Under the pieces are notes generated by a model, which was given only the letters and a program-made list of their open reading frames with translations, was not told the origin of the DNA and ran no database searches. From Sinonovacula constricta (Eukaryota > Mollusca > Bivalvia > Cardiida > Solecurtidae), in contig CM017561.1 of the NCBI GenBank assembly GCA_007844125.1, forward strand, positions 63,159,256-63,223,255: a DNA stretch of 64,000 nt. Direction: 5' to 3'. A program made the translations under genes and the position numbers. Shown one piece after another: positions 26,101 through 60,910 of the stretch (positions are counted from its first letter, which is position 1; every line of letters begins with the position of its first letter).

Positions 26101-28370
26101 ACCATTTTAAAGTAGTACCATGATTATTTGTTCACACGGCATTTTTTGAGTAGGTGTTGTTCACAGATGTTGTTGTGTTGTCCTAGGAATTAAAAAGTGT
26201 CATTAACACTTATAAATTCACTCAGTTAACAGCATCAGCTTTTTGAAACACTTATATTCCACAACAGCAAATGAAGTGGTGCTAATGCCACTATGCCAAA
26301 CACGCGTAGCTTTCTGATATATTATTTTCAGCGACTTTGATGCTCTGCATTATATTACATTCTTGTATTAAAATTTATTTTATGATTTTAGCCAACACAG
26401 ATTGTGCGAATGGCGCTACTTGCACTTTCCACGAGGTTTGCTTGTGCACCAATAACTGGCTTGGGCGCAGGTGTAAGACTGATGTTGATGAATGCTTTTC
26501 TGGTGTTTGTGAGAATGCGATGTCATGTACAAACACACCTGGTGGTTATAGATGCTCATGCAAGCCTGGTTTCACTGGAGAGAACTGTGACATCGACATA
26601 AACGAATGCACATCAAGCCCATGCGATTCAAAACATTACTGCTTAAATACATTCGGGAGTTATAAATGTACGTGCAGAGATTTCCAAAATAATGCCAACT
26701 GCATTAGACCAAACCCTTGCGAAATTCAGCCATGTTTTAATAATGGGACATGCGTTTTAGTTCAGGACACTTTTAAGTGCAACTGTCAATCGGGATGGAC
26801 AGACGCACTGTGCTATGAAGACATCAATGAATGTGAAAATAACGAAACCTGCTCTTATCACGGAGATTGTATTAACACAAAAGGGGGCTACTTTTGTAAT
26901 TGCTCCGTAGGGTGGTCCGGGCAGACGTGTTCCCACGATGTCGATGAATGCGCATCAGCAGATTCTTGTTCCAATCACGGCAAATGTCTAAACAAGATCG
27001 GCAGCTACGAGTGCAACTGTATGAATGGATGGCAAGGCACGCACTGTGAAAGTGATATTAATGAATGTTTACTCAATCAATGTCAGCACAATGGAAAATG
27101 TCACAATTTCGATGGAGGATATAACTGTTCCTGCAACTTTGGTTGGACAGGTTATAACTGTTCAAATGACGTCAATGAATGTAGTTCTAAGTCAATTTGT
27201 TTCAACAACGGTACGTGTATTAATACACCAGGTAAGTACCGTCAACCCAATTCTTTTATCAATTTTGTAACACATGTTTGTACAATCAATAGTGTTATGT
27301 GTAAAAATAAAACAATTATTTAGAAATGTACTTATAGCCATAATATGAATGGAATTGTTCTTTTAAAGATCAACATCTCGTTACAATCGTTTACGTGAAA
27401 ATTGATGTTGTTTCAGCTAGTTTGTCTTTTTGATTTATTGAGATTCTTAGACGTTACACTTCCGTTCACGTTTTGTTATTCGCCTTGCAATGACGCATCA
27501 GTAAATAAAATATGTTATATGTAGTAACTGTATACATAAGGCGTAAGCATCTACTTTCACCGACGACAAAAATTTTATATCTGTTGAATGCTAGATGTAC
27601 CACAGTTCAGGCACCCATGAAATCTGAAGAACTTAATTTTATTAAGATTTCTAAAAACAAGGCGTGTAACTCCATTCTCATTTTTACCCTTTCAGGAAGC
27701 TTTGTCTGCTCTTGTCCTGGTGGATGGACCGGAAGCACGTGTTCAGTGGAAATTGATTTCTGTTCTGTGAGTCCATGTCAAAATTCTGGGACTTGTGTTG
27801 AAATGCCAAGTGGTTACAAGTGCGTTTGTCCTATTGGATGGAAAGGGCTGAATTGCTCTGTGCATATTGATCACTGTCGTTCATCAGTCAACCCTTGTCA
27901 AAATGGAGGAACATGTCACTCTATTGCTGGTAGGTAACCTTTGTATTATGATGAATTTCGAACAAAATAACCATAAATAAAAAACCGGCCGCAATAGCTC
28001 AGGTGGTAGAGTATCGGCTTGCGGATCAGAAGGTCGCGGGTTCGAACCCCGGTCGAGTCAAACCAAAGACTCAAAAGTTGGTAGTAGTGGCCCAACGCTT
28101 AGGTCTGAGGGGACAGCATTACGCCCGACTCGTCGAAGTAAGTATAATGGACCGGCCGGGTTCAGTCCCTGGGCACCTCATAAGTGCCCCTGTGCTATAA
28201 TGATAGAAATGTCGATTCACAGTATCGGCAAAAATGCCGTCAAATCCCATCCCAGCCCATAAATAGTCATTGTAATTTCTTCACATCATTAGTCGTCAGG
28301 GATTATCTACATTCTTAAACGATATGAGAACTCTTACTGTTGTGTATTATTCTGTCGGAGATATTTCTTT

Positions 28371-28417
<47 letters not shown>

Positions 28418-31400
28418 TACTACAAAAAAGTACTTGCTAAGATGGTTGAAGGCATACCTAATGCCACTTTTGTTAAGCGATTACAACAGCTTTAATTAAC
28501 CGTTGTCTCTACCATACGTTTACTGGTCATGTGTATATGTTTTCTGAGTTAACTATCGTCAATTCATTTTTATATAATGGATTTTATACATCGTACAGTC
28601 CGCTTTGTGATTATCGATCCTAAGCTTCATTCAAAAGGGCTCCAATTATAAATAATTGATTGATCTTCAATTGTAGGTGGTTTCGTGTGTCAATGTTCAG
28701 TTGCCTTCACCGGCTCCGATTGTAATCAAGAACTAGACAGATGTTTGTCGTTGCATTGTGCCAATGGCGCCAAGTGTGTAAATGGAAAGTATGTATTCAT
28801 TTTCACTAGCATTTATTTGACAGTCATATACCAGGTTTATCATTGACTTAAACTAGCTGAAATATGAGCCATCTAAAACGTGCAAATAAATATGTAAGAA
28901 CACAGTTTAAGCTCAACAAAATGAAGTAAGAATAATAAAGAATTGATTGCTAATTATAAAATAGGACAGTTAAACTTGACAATATGCGACAATTAGCCGC
29001 TGCACTCTTGTTTGATATCTCTTTAAGAATTGTTTGTTTGTTTGTTTATTGGGTATATCGTCCCACCAACAGTATTTCAGTTATTTGGAGACGGTGTTCA
29101 CTTGAAGCAGATATAGTGCTGCCTCCACTGTGTATAGCATGCCGTGAACACCTGGCATGATACCACACCTAGTCACATTATCCTAAAACCGGGCCAACCA
29201 GTCGTGGAACTACCCTTATATTTACTTGAGCGTTAGCAAGGGAGCTATACGACTACCATTTTTAACGACTATGGTATCTTGCGGCCCGGGATCGAACCCG
29301 GGGCCTCCCGTACCTGGAGCCGACGCTCTACCGATTGCGCTACCAGGTCCGGTGTTTAAGAATTGTATGTGAAAGCATTAAATGTTATTTCTATCTTATT
29401 TTTATTTTTTTTATATTTTTAAGTTTCATATTCTGGAGACTTTTACAATTAAATATAATGTATCTTAATGTATTTTAGGATCATTAAAACCGACATGAAC
29501 TTTATTATTTACTAGATATTTATCAGTTGTGTTTATTTTGTTCTAATGAAAGATGTATCTGTACCTCGGGTTGGACCGGTGAAGATTGTTCCATGGATAT
29601 CAATGAATGCCAGAGCTCTGCTCCATGTCCAACAAATACAACATGCATCAACTATCATGGAGGTTATAACTGCACATCTACAGGCAGCAGTTGTGATGAC
29701 CACAATTGTAATTCTACGTACGAAGAATGTGTAGCGTTGTCGCTTTGTCTCAACAACGGGACATGTCTAAACGCGACATCTGGCTTTATTTGTGCGTGTT
29801 CAACATTGTTTACGGGAAATTATTGTGAGGGCAGCATCGATCCGTGTTATTGCGAAAATGGCGGAACGTGTTATATATCACATAACATTTATCAATGTAC
29901 TTGTCCGAGCGGATGGTCCGGAACAAAGTGCTCAGAAAATGTCAACGAGTGCGTCGAAAACACAAATCTTTGCATCCACGGGGACTGTGTAGATACTATG
30001 GGAAGTTATAAATGTGTGTGCGCAGATGGTTTCACGGGTCCCAACTGTTCTCAGTTTATTAATGAATGTACGTTTGCACACCCATGTGAAAACAATGGCA
30101 CATGCACTAGCACTCAGGATGGTTATAAGTGTATTTGTACAAGTGATTGGACGGGGCTAAGATGTTCGCAACATATAAATAAGTGTCTTTATAAAGATAT
30201 TTGCAGCATGCATGGAACTTGTTTAAATGTTGAAGGTGGTTTGACTTGTCATTGTAACACTGGTTGGAAAGGCAATAACTGTTCGGAAGATGTTGATGAA
30301 TGTGTAAATATGCCTTGCCAACAGGGAAGTAATTGTAGTAACACAATAGGAAGTTTCCATTGTGTCTGCAAGGACGGCTGGTCAGGACCCACGTGCAGTA
30401 CGCCTTTAACTTCACAAGCGACAAAAATTATGTGGTCTTCTAGCACATATGATGTTCCAACAACGACCAGACAGACTAAATCAGACGTTGTAGGTAATTG
30501 TTTGCTTCAAAATATTTTTTCTCTAATCTCTTCACATTTACTTTCCAAAACTGCAAGTATTGTAATGATGACACTTGAATGCAATTGAATTTCATACATG
30601 GTTGGAAAAATGTTCTGTGGTTATTGTAGTTTTACAACTGGAACTAAGTTGATATAGGGTCAGATATACAAAACATTACCTAAAGATTTTTGGACTTCTA
30701 ACTTGAAACGAAGCACTTGTCACATTTGAAGATTTTTAATTTAATGTTAAACATGTTGGCAATTGCTTTCTTTAATTGAAACACGTTATTTTATTCAATT
30801 GATTGATCATACTTAACCTATTTATGATTTGACTATCGAAATTACACTTGCAAACACAATAATTTTGTTTTTGTAATACATATAAATTATACTAAAAATA
30901 TTTTGGTAATACTATTCTTAATTTAAAAGCCGAAATGTCCATTATCATTTAGCAATCATAATATCTATTAACGATTCGATATGTTCATCATCAGGTAGTC
31001 ATAATAATTAAGATTCGATATTGTCATAATTTGATAATCTTATCATAATCATTGATAGGTCAATATTTTGTATGCTTTGAAAGTCAATATCATAATTGAC
31101 CAATGCATATTTCCATTAGAAGAAGTTTATTTATTGTAATTGAAAACACAAGATTTCTATTCTTTAATAGTCGTTGCCATTATTGAATACGCAATGGTTT
31201 TACATTTGGTAAGCTTTAACATTTGATAATCCAAACCAGAAGTAATTGCATGTGCTTGATTTAATTTCATTGGATATTTGAAAATTCTATGTTTTCTTCT
31301 ATTAATAATCATTGTCATTTTTCTAATCATCCATATTTCTATCATTTGAGAATCATAATCTTTATTGAAAACTTTATCATCCAATATTCACAATAAATGA

Positions 31401-33603
31401 TATATTTATTATGGTGAGATAAATTTCATGTCTTTCTCACACAGAAGCATGACTATGAATTGTTTTGTATTGTTTACTTTATTACACAGCGTCATCTATA
31501 AAACTTAGTTCTTATAATATACTCTCTCCAAAGTATAGAGCACAGGTAAAAAATTCTCATATGATATATGTTTGTAAATAGTAGGGACATACACCAGGTT
31601 GGTAAATATTTGTAGGTTAAGAGTCAACTTGTAGTCAACTTGTAAAATGTAACCTGATAGCTACTAATATAAAGCCATGTTAAATTAACGTTCCTATTTT
31701 CAGAGATATATTCAATAGACTTCACATCACCGGTTCAAGACATGGACAGACCGCAGCTTCGTCGAGGCATCGAACAGTTTCTCAGATTTCAGCTGTGCAG
31801 GCATTCAGCAAATGTTCTTGTTACACTGGTCCGTGATTCTCTATCGGGGTAAGAAAACACGTAATTGCATAAGCTCAGCCAAAAACATGCATTTGTTTAG
31901 CGCACGTTGCTCTCATAATGAATAATGCTTTAAAAGGTTATTATATTCAAATATATTGAACTTTATATTGCATTAAAGTACTTACGTTTTATGATTGCTT
32001 TCAAAAATGCATCGTGTCTGAGCAAACAAGTTTTTTGTTCCAAGACTGAAAGACATATATCTCTGCCCTAAAATACACTTTAATTATTGTTTCAATAATG
32101 TCACATAAAAGTGACCTTTAACAATAGTCTGTTTTTTTATGACATCGTACTGATACATGTAACAGCGAAATGCGGCCCTGTGACCAATGTTGTAATTTTA
32201 AAGCATATGACAGATGTAGTAAACCATTTTTGCTACCATTCAAGTTTTCAGTTACAGAATCTAAACATAACAACAAATTAAGATTAATAAAAAAACAACT
32301 GTGTTTTTCTTTTTCGAAAATATACTCATATATTGTTTATGAATTGTTGTTGTGTTGTGCCTTGAAAGTAAGTTCAAAATATGATACTATAAATTAAATG
32401 TTCGTTATCGTTAACGACTAGAGTTATGTATCAGTAATTGCGCGGTTTTAATCTATTCAAATGTATCGTTGATGTTCGTAAATGAGATAGATGCAAGTTG
32501 TTTGTTGTTTTTTTCATTTCGATTAATTTATATTTTGTTCAGACCAAATACAGTTGAGTTTGAAGCCTTTTGTGATGGCCAAGGATTGACAAGCACTGAT
32601 GTCTATAATAGTCTCCACAATATATCCCGTTCTACCTTGGATTCGTTCTTCCCGACCAATCTACATATTGCTGATTCTAAACCAGTGATACAGGCGACAA
32701 ATAATAAGGTAACTTTTTCTTCGAGACGCGAGGCTCAAAGCATTGCTGCAAATCTGACTGCCTGACCAAGATCATGCTGCAACTTTTTTCAACGATGAAG
32801 TTTGTATCTCTTTTTTTTACGTTAAACATAACCGTATGTTGTATCAAGTGTCGGTGTTCTGGTAAACGCCAAATAAGAAATACCAATACACATTTTCTTA
32901 ATGAAAATTTAGCTAGAAAGAGAGACAATGATAAAAAGATATTGGTGAGCTCACAGTCTTTACAAATTCCTTATATATAGTGGTAGTTGTTTTGTTATGA
33001 AAAATGCTAATACAGAAGTACCTGGAGCATACCCTCAAAATATTGCGCTTATGTTAATGTTAATTATGTTTCAGTCGTGGCTATCTGACCACGAGACTCT
33101 AGTGGTAGGCGTCACCCTTGGTTTGGTTTTGCTTGTTGTTCTCGTTGGGGGTACAATTTACTTGATAAAAAGGTACCTTTTAAAATTACCATGTGTTCTC
33201 GCCATGAATTATTATTTGTTATTGAGGCGTGATAATTTAAATCAATGTATTGTGTCATAAAAGATTTATGTGTAAAAAATGTATGATTGTTCTAAAGTAC
33301 GTATTGCAGTCGATATAATTAAGTCGTTTTAAATGAACAAGTGCTTCTAACGTCTATTGTTAGGGGCCAGATTTTTTAAAGTTCTACTTGTTATTTGCAT
33401 TTTAATTATCAAAGCTATATCAAAAGTTTCGCAAAATTTATCACTATATACAGTTTTTGCTGTTGTTGACACATTTAACATGATGTTATCTTTTTCCTAG
33501 ATCGAGCGCCCGGAGGATGAGAAACAACGATTTAATCTTGGAGAGCCGAGTAATCCCGAATATGGAGGACATCGACAATACGACATTTTCATGGAACCGC
33601 TAA
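11142..33603 (+). CDS. Gene A: double C2-DSL, multi-EGF, type I membrane protein (Notch-ligand-like)
   Basis: Nineteen coding exons: 11142-11192, 14081-14256, 15787-15922, 16835-17010, 18396-18529, 21352-21499, 21914-22106, 22550-22623, 23069-23210, 23644-23786, 24002-24120, 26392-27231, 27696-27929, 28677-28788, 29553-30493, 31704-31848, 32543-32708, 33075-33172 and 33501-33603. They sum to 4131 nt in one frame: 1376 residues and a TAA stop. All junctions have GT/AG ends. Domains in order: signal peptide (1-17), MNNL/C2-like (18-179), DSL-like (180-224), domain X (225-338), second C2-like (339-457), second DSL-like (458-497), about 18 EGF repeats (~498-1170), short Ser/Thr-rich linker, second X (~1207-1310), transmembrane helix (~1318-1340, LVVGVTLGLVLLVVLVGG), and a ~35-residue basic cytoplasmic tail. 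MNNL, DSL and EGF in this order with one transmembrane helix is the Delta/Jagged plan, so a Notch-ligand-like or adhesion role at the cell surface is likely. The duplicated cassette is unlike ligands I know. It is convergent with its paralogue gene B. Confidence 0.85.
15590..15745 (-). repeat. SINE family 2 fragment
   Basis: Sequence near 15625-15672 (AAGTCGCATTATCCTGACAC then CGTCGTGGAACT) matches the body of the complete element at 29034-29354 (TAGTCACATTATCCTAAAAC then CAGTCGTGGAACT). It lies directly upstream of gene A exon 3 and has lost its tRNA-like head. Confidence 0.55.
17318..17443 (-). repeat. SINE family 3 remnant
   Basis: On the minus strand, TGGCGCCCAAGCGGTTAAAG (A-box side) and CCCGGTCGGGTCGAGAACAT align with the head of the element at 2057-2262. 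It lies in the intron before the DSL exon of gene A. Confidence 0.6.
18256..18291. repeat. (GCGT)n/(GT)n microsatellite
   Basis: Short TGCG and TGTG run about 100 bases upstream of the gene A DSL exon. Confidence 0.85.
20730..21285. repeat. 50-bp tandem satellite with two alternating subtypes
   Basis: About 11 copies of a 50-base unit; the motif TCGCTTATATAAATGC starts at 20821 and again at 20871. Each unit ends in AGGTATAGATATTGRAT. Two subtypes differ in the middle: CTTCCAATACTCACGTATT and CTAAAAACTCACGTAGAA. They occur in a mixed, partly alternating order. The array ends about 65 bases before gene A exon 6, within its upstream intron. Confidence 0.92.
21352..22106 (+). other. Gene A domain X, first copy
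   Basis: Two exons, 21352-21499 (phase 1 to 2) and 21914-22106 (phase 2 to 0), about 114 residues. Predicted pattern is beta (VLSLTF), helix (IRSVIRRIPRFIADRVC), beta (SVNVTIDHV), beta (INVVFWASCD), helix (LLKLREMVFTLENI). Two cysteines (DRVCPP and ASCD) are conserved in all four X copies of the window. The order of elements and length recall SEA domains, but no G-S-V-V-V autoproteolysis motif is present. Family assignment is inference. Confidence 0.65.
22280..22405. repeat. (CCTA)n-type low-complexity tract
   Basis: Imperfect run of ACCTACCTAC, ACCCACC and CCAACTAACC units in the intron between gene A exons 7 and 8. Confidence 0.8.
22550..24120 (+). other. Gene A cassette 2: second C2-like plus DSL-like module
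   Basis: Exons 22550-22623, 23069-23210, 23644-23786 and 24002-24120 repeat the phase pattern of cassette 1 (0-2, 2-0, 0-2, 2-1). Sequence similarity to cassette 1 is low, but LQLEVIAWCG...C aligns with DLEVRLWCQ...C at the start of the DSL. The first exon is short (74 nt) and keeps only two cysteines (GCAGCQLS). The second DSL is degenerate: WCGNCFHGNYC lacks the usual central spacing. The intron that follows (24121-26391) shows no repeats or genes. Confidence 0.7.
27980..28256 (+). repeat. tRNA-derived SINE, family 1
   Basis: tRNA-like head with A-box AATAGCTCAGGTGGTAGAG and B-box GGTTCGAACCC, followed by a family-specific body (GGACAGCATTACGCC, GACCGGCCGGGTTCAG, AAGTGCCCCTGTGCTATAA). Flanked by a likely target duplication CCATAAATA (27971-27979 and 28257-28265). 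Copies at 43325-43608 and 47913-48198 share head and body. The ORF through it is not a gene, and the head is not a functional tRNA. Confidence 0.88.
28374..28417. repeat. (AAT)n microsatellite
   Basis: About 14 uninterrupted TAA/AAT units in the intron between gene A exons 13 and 14. Confidence 0.95.
29034..29354 (-). repeat. tRNA-derived SINE, family 2, complete
   Basis: On the minus strand the head reads CCTGGTAGCGCAATCGGTAG with a B-box GGTTCGATCCCGG. The 3' tail is (AAACA)n, seen as TTTGTTTGTTTG on the plus strand. A 12-base target duplication TTTAAGAATTGT flanks it (29022-29033 and 29355-29366). Relatives are at 50812-51082 (plus) and 15590-15745 (fragment). Confidence 0.88.
30940..31400. 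repeat. Degenerate AT-rich repeat
   Basis: Recurring TGATAATC, ATAATCATT and TTGAAAAT words on the plus strand give a loosely periodic tract in the intron before the second X domain of gene A. Units are too diverged to fix a period by eye. Confidence 0.4.
31704..33603 (+). other. Gene A second domain X, transmembrane helix and tail
   Basis: Exons 31704-31848 (1-2) and 32543-32708 (2-0) encode X copy 2: YSIDFTSPV, helix LRRGIEQFLRFQLC, strand NVLVTLV, strand VEFEAFCD, then a helix. Exon 33075-33172 holds the membrane helix LVVGVTLGLVLLVVLVGG, followed by the stop-transfer residues KR. Exon 33501-33603 gives a short tail starting RSSARRMRNN and ending in FSWNR-stop; I see no PDZ-ligand or NPxY motif there. 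Exon 31704 is 145 nt, the same length as its gene B counterpart. Confidence 0.8.
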
Positions 33604-36600
33604 CAAAACATCATGATTTACCTCTTTATACATTTAATATAAATACCTCATAGTGTATATATGTGTACTAAATAATCCAAGTTTGCATACGTTGATATAA
33701 TATTTGTGCTTATATTGTTTCATCCAATCAATAACTTTATAGGATGAATTATGGACGTAATGTTTTGCAATCCACAGTGTAAAGCTAGCGTCATACATGG
33801 TTTGTTGTTTGGCTAAAACAATCAAAAACATTTTATACTTGATGGTGAACATTTATGGGAGACTATTTGATGCTGGTGGGAACTTCTGGTCGTTGTCACT
33901 ATGGTAAATCCCATATGGCTAAGACTTCTCTTGCAGCGTATGGCGTTTCCAACACAATGCTTCTGACTTTTTTTTGTATCATCTTTCATTAGTTAACCAT
34001 TCCATGTAATAAAATGCAGAAAAACATATATTAACACATTACCGTTGTGTACAACTCGGAAGCATTAGTGGTTTTGTGTTTGTGGCGAAAGCTGAATGGG
34101 TATGAGAAGTGATCTTTATGCAAAAAAAAATCGAACATTCAATGTACAATATGGCGTAATCGGTTGGTTCTTGTCTATTGCGTTTCAATATTGTTGTGTT
34201 GTTGCTATTAGCATTATTGTTGTGGTGCTGGAGGCGTCGGTGGTGGTGGTGACGCTAAGGAAGGGGAAAACTGTTTTAAGATTTATTTTTTTCATTGCGT
34301 CAAATATCATTTTCCATAAACGTTTAATATAAGAAAATTATCTCAACTTATGGTAAAATCCAACACAATTGTATTGTATCTTTTATTTAATCATAGAAAT
34401 AAAATATAAATATTATCTTTTTAATAAAATCTGTGCCATTTATAAATTTTACATAACTTTTTTTCTATGTCATCCTTTGTTATGAAGTGATAAAATATTT
34501 TACTAATGGCGATTTTGTTGATCAGTATGCAAAGTCGCATTTTATATATTGATGTAGACACATGGACGCTTTGTCGGCCAGGTTCGCGTATTTTTTTATT
34601 TTTTTTGTCTTTGCATTCGTGAATATCTGCCAAACAACCGTTACTTGCTCATACGTCTTAAATATGTTTCAATGTCATGGCGCCTGTCTAGTCTCATTGT
34701 TTTACTAAAGAAGCTGCATACGATATGTATAGTTGTTTCTGATCATTTGGTATAAATTATGTATTCGCTAGAGGATACGTACAATTTAAAATTAAAGGGG
34801 CATAACCCTGTATAAATATATCATCAAACCTATTACGTGAATAACTGTCTGTGTTCAGGCCCGAGAAGTTGTATAAGTTTTTGTTTAATATTGAGTTATT
34901 TTCCTCAATGGAGGTTTAACTTATTGTTACACTGACCGATCAGTACTATCCCAGTAGGTTAAATTACAAATGACTGCAAATGTTTAGTGTTTATTTACAA
35001 TTTGATACATTTTCAGGAAGTTGGTATTTACAAAAAATCATGGTAAGAATTGTCTTTACATATATGTACACAACTATAACTCAAATTTATTATATTTACA
35101 ATATTAAAAAAAGCTTCGGCATCTACATGTATGGAATTATTCAAATAAATTTACATTACTGTTCACATAACACGCAGACTCTACACCATGTTCACCATTA
35201 CTGTAAAATAGCGCCTACAATTACTACAAAATTCTTACTTATCTTTAGCATACATGTTATAATAAATATATTAGTTTACGTCTTGTTTTGAATGTAAACA
35301 ATTAACAAAATGTCAATGATTTCATGTACTTTTGATTGCTCATATTCAATCATTCAACTCATTTGTGGCAACTATCTTGACAATGCATTTTCGTTGTTGT
35401 TTTACTGGTTTGTAGAACGATGTATCTGACATATATTTAAAAAGACAGATATATTGCTCAAAATATTCATAATATTAAATAAAACGATACAATATACATA
35501 ACTGATGTCAGTTTATATGTTCATGTGGTTAATGCACTAATGCCAAACAAGCAGTGGTGATATTGTATGGGAAGAAACCTTTCATACAGCATACCAATAA
35601 CAGGAACATAGCGTGTTGTGTTTAAACCCACTTACTATAAACATTCAGTTATAAAATCCACATGCTAATGCCAACAAATTAATATTTCAAGTAGCTAATC
35701 TACGAAGTTCTGACTTTGCGAAGGTAATTGTTCAAATTAAATGAAAAGCTGTTATTTATGCAATGCGAGTCAATATGTTCAAATACTTATCGATTAAAAG
35801 CTCTACTCAGGATATATATGATGTTAATGAAGATCACAAATATGTGAATTGCGTAATGTTATAAGCGAATTTAAAAATATATACGACTAAATGATTTTTA
35901 ATGTATCTGCTATGTCATTTAAAATACTATGCAATAAGTACATACTTTGACTTTTTAAATAATTGCAATGTAGAATACACATATGTCAAGTCTCAAGTCG
36001 TTACTGCCACTACATAGTTGTTACACCCGTAACAGGCAAAAGACATAACCGAGCGCAAACCTGTGTCTTGGTAATGTATTGTACAGTGTTATGGAATCTC
36101 AGGGCAATCCTGAGATGTCTGAAGCAAGCACGAGAATGTGAGAAACAGTCAGAAAATGAGACACCATGGACATTAAAAATGTTTACCTTTGCCAAAACAA
36201 TTGTCAATGGTTTATGGTGTGAAAATAATGATAGAAAAACGAATTTGTCAAATTATTTAAGACTGTTAACCAGGTAGCCAGTGCAAAAAACAACTGTTTT
36301 TGTGAAACTAAAACCTCGAAACTTTTGTATGGCAGATCATTACTACCGATTGCGATACGGAGATGTTTATCCCAATCGACGTTAAGGTCACAAGCGTACC
36401 AAATATAAAACAAATATGTAACTGTACAAAATCGAGTTCTTTGCATTGGTCGGTGTCTTAAATTTAAAATGTTTATACTTTAAAAATTAATTAGCAAAGA
36501 GTGATAAAGCACAGTACTGCTATTAACATAGCCTACATAACTTTCGCCTTTCGACCAATGCTGATTATTTTTACTTTGAACTTATGTCGGAGCGGGAGGG

Positions 36601-36692
36601 TTCAATCACTATTGCTTTGGTCTCTCGACCCTGCCATATTCGTGTTGTATTATATGTAATTGATGTGTACAATATGGTTTAAATTAACATCG
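33604..36692. other. Intergenic region between convergent genes A and B
   Basis: Should hold both 3' UTRs. An AATAAA at 34008-34013 (plus), about 400 bases past the gene A stop, is the best candidate gene A polyadenylation signal. No clear AATAAA is visible close to the gene B stop. ORFs here (34096-34332, 34980-35291, 35963-36277) resemble nothing I know. Confidence 0.6.
34008..34013 (+). terminator. Candidate polyadenylation signal of gene A
   Basis: First AATAAA downstream of the gene A stop codon at 33601-33603. Confidence 0.4.
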
Positions 36693-59810
<23,118 letters not shown>

Positions 59811-60147
59811 ATTTTCTCTTACATTTATACTGACTAACATATCATATTTGCGAATGAAGACTTAGTCGAAACTAGAAAGAGACATTGTAACAAATTTTCC
59901 GTTATCATTCGTATACCGCATCCAGAGTAGATAACGGCCATTGTATTCGATATCTTATAACATATTGATTGCCAACAACAAGAGTGACCAACAACAACAG
60001 ACCTTGAATTGATTATTTGTTTTATTTAACCCCATTAATCAGCGCGTAAAACACATGAGAATAGGACCTACTTGTATCGGTTGTGATGTATAATGGAAAA
60101 ATTCACTTATGAAGATAATACTGAAATAGCTTTCCTTGCTTATGCGT

Positions 60148-60239
60148 AGTTAACCCTTTACTTGCTGAAAACACCATTAAGAAGGGCATGTCTTATGTTA
60201 ATAGGGTGAATGGAGTTTTCAGCAAGTAAGGGTTTAAAC
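60148..60239. repeat. Imperfect ~30-bp inverted repeat
   Basis: AACCCTTTACTTGCTGAAAAC near 60152-60172 is inverted as GTTTTCAGCAAGTAAGGGTTT (60215-60235), with similarity extending to both sides. It may be a small foldback element at the edge of the adjacent satellite. Confidence 0.65.
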
Positions 60240-60264
60240 TGAATTGTATACAAAGATCCAGTTA

Positions 60265-60910
60265 CTAAAACGCAATTAAACTGACAACGCATCCCTTGCT
60301 TATATACAATTTCATAGACTAATCCTCCCATCCTTGTACGCAATTAAACAAACAAAGGTTCCATTGCTGATACGCAGGTTAAAAAGTTAACATTGCTTAT
60401 ACGCAATTAAACAGACAGAGCCTCCCATGTCAATACGCAATTAAACAGACATAGCTGCCCTTGCCTATACCCAATTAATCAGACAGAGCCTTCCTTGCCA
60501 ATACCCAATTAAACAGACAGAGCTTTCCTTGCCTATATCTAATTAAACAGACGGAGCCTTCCTTGCCTATACCCAATTGAACAGACAGAGCTTTCCTTGC
60601 CTTTACCCAATTAAACAGACAGAGCTTTCTTTGCCTATACCCAATTAAACAGACAGAGCTTTCCTTGCCTATACCAGACAGAGCTTTCCTTGCCCATATC
60701 CAATTAAACAGACAGGGCCTTCCTTGCCTATGCGCAATTAAACAGACAGAGCCTCATATGCCTATACGCAATTAAACGGACAACGTCTCCTTTGCCTATA
60801 CACAATCATTAGACAAAGCCCAAACCCCACCCTCTCCCTAGATTATACCCCTCGTGCTTATACGCAACTAAACAGACAAAGCATCCTTTGCTTGCATGCA
60901 ATCAAACAAA
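60265..60910. repeat. ~35-bp tandem satellite
   Basis: About 18 copies of a unit such as CAATTAAACAGACAGAGC plus TTTCCTTGCCTATACC. The centre (60470-60720) is most homogeneous and the flanks are diverged; one copy near 60673 is truncated. Unrelated in sequence to the ~35-bp array at 9790-10430. Confidence 0.92.

Larger units (their letters stand above)
26392..30493 (+). other. Gene A EGF array
   Basis: Exons 26392-27231, 27696-27929, 28677-28788 and 29553-30493; all introns but one are phase 1, usual for EGF units. About 18 EGF repeats, many of calcium-binding type (D-I/V-N/D-E-C start, for example DINECLLNQC and DVDECVNMPC). Several carry the O-fucose consensus C-x4-S/T-C (CQNGGTC, CENGGTC, CFNNGTC). 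The repeat beginning DINECQSSAPC is irregular and runs into a non-EGF stretch with CDDHNCNSTYEEC. The array ends in a Thr/Ser-rich linker. Two SINEs lie in its introns. Confidence 0.85.

Noticed and set aside
35963..36277. 104-codon ORF between genes A and B
   Set aside because: No motif or family resemblance; probably in the 3' UTR or intergenic DNA.
60265..60910. CRISPR-like regular array
   Set aside because: Units are contiguous with no unique spacers, and the window is clearly eukaryotic.
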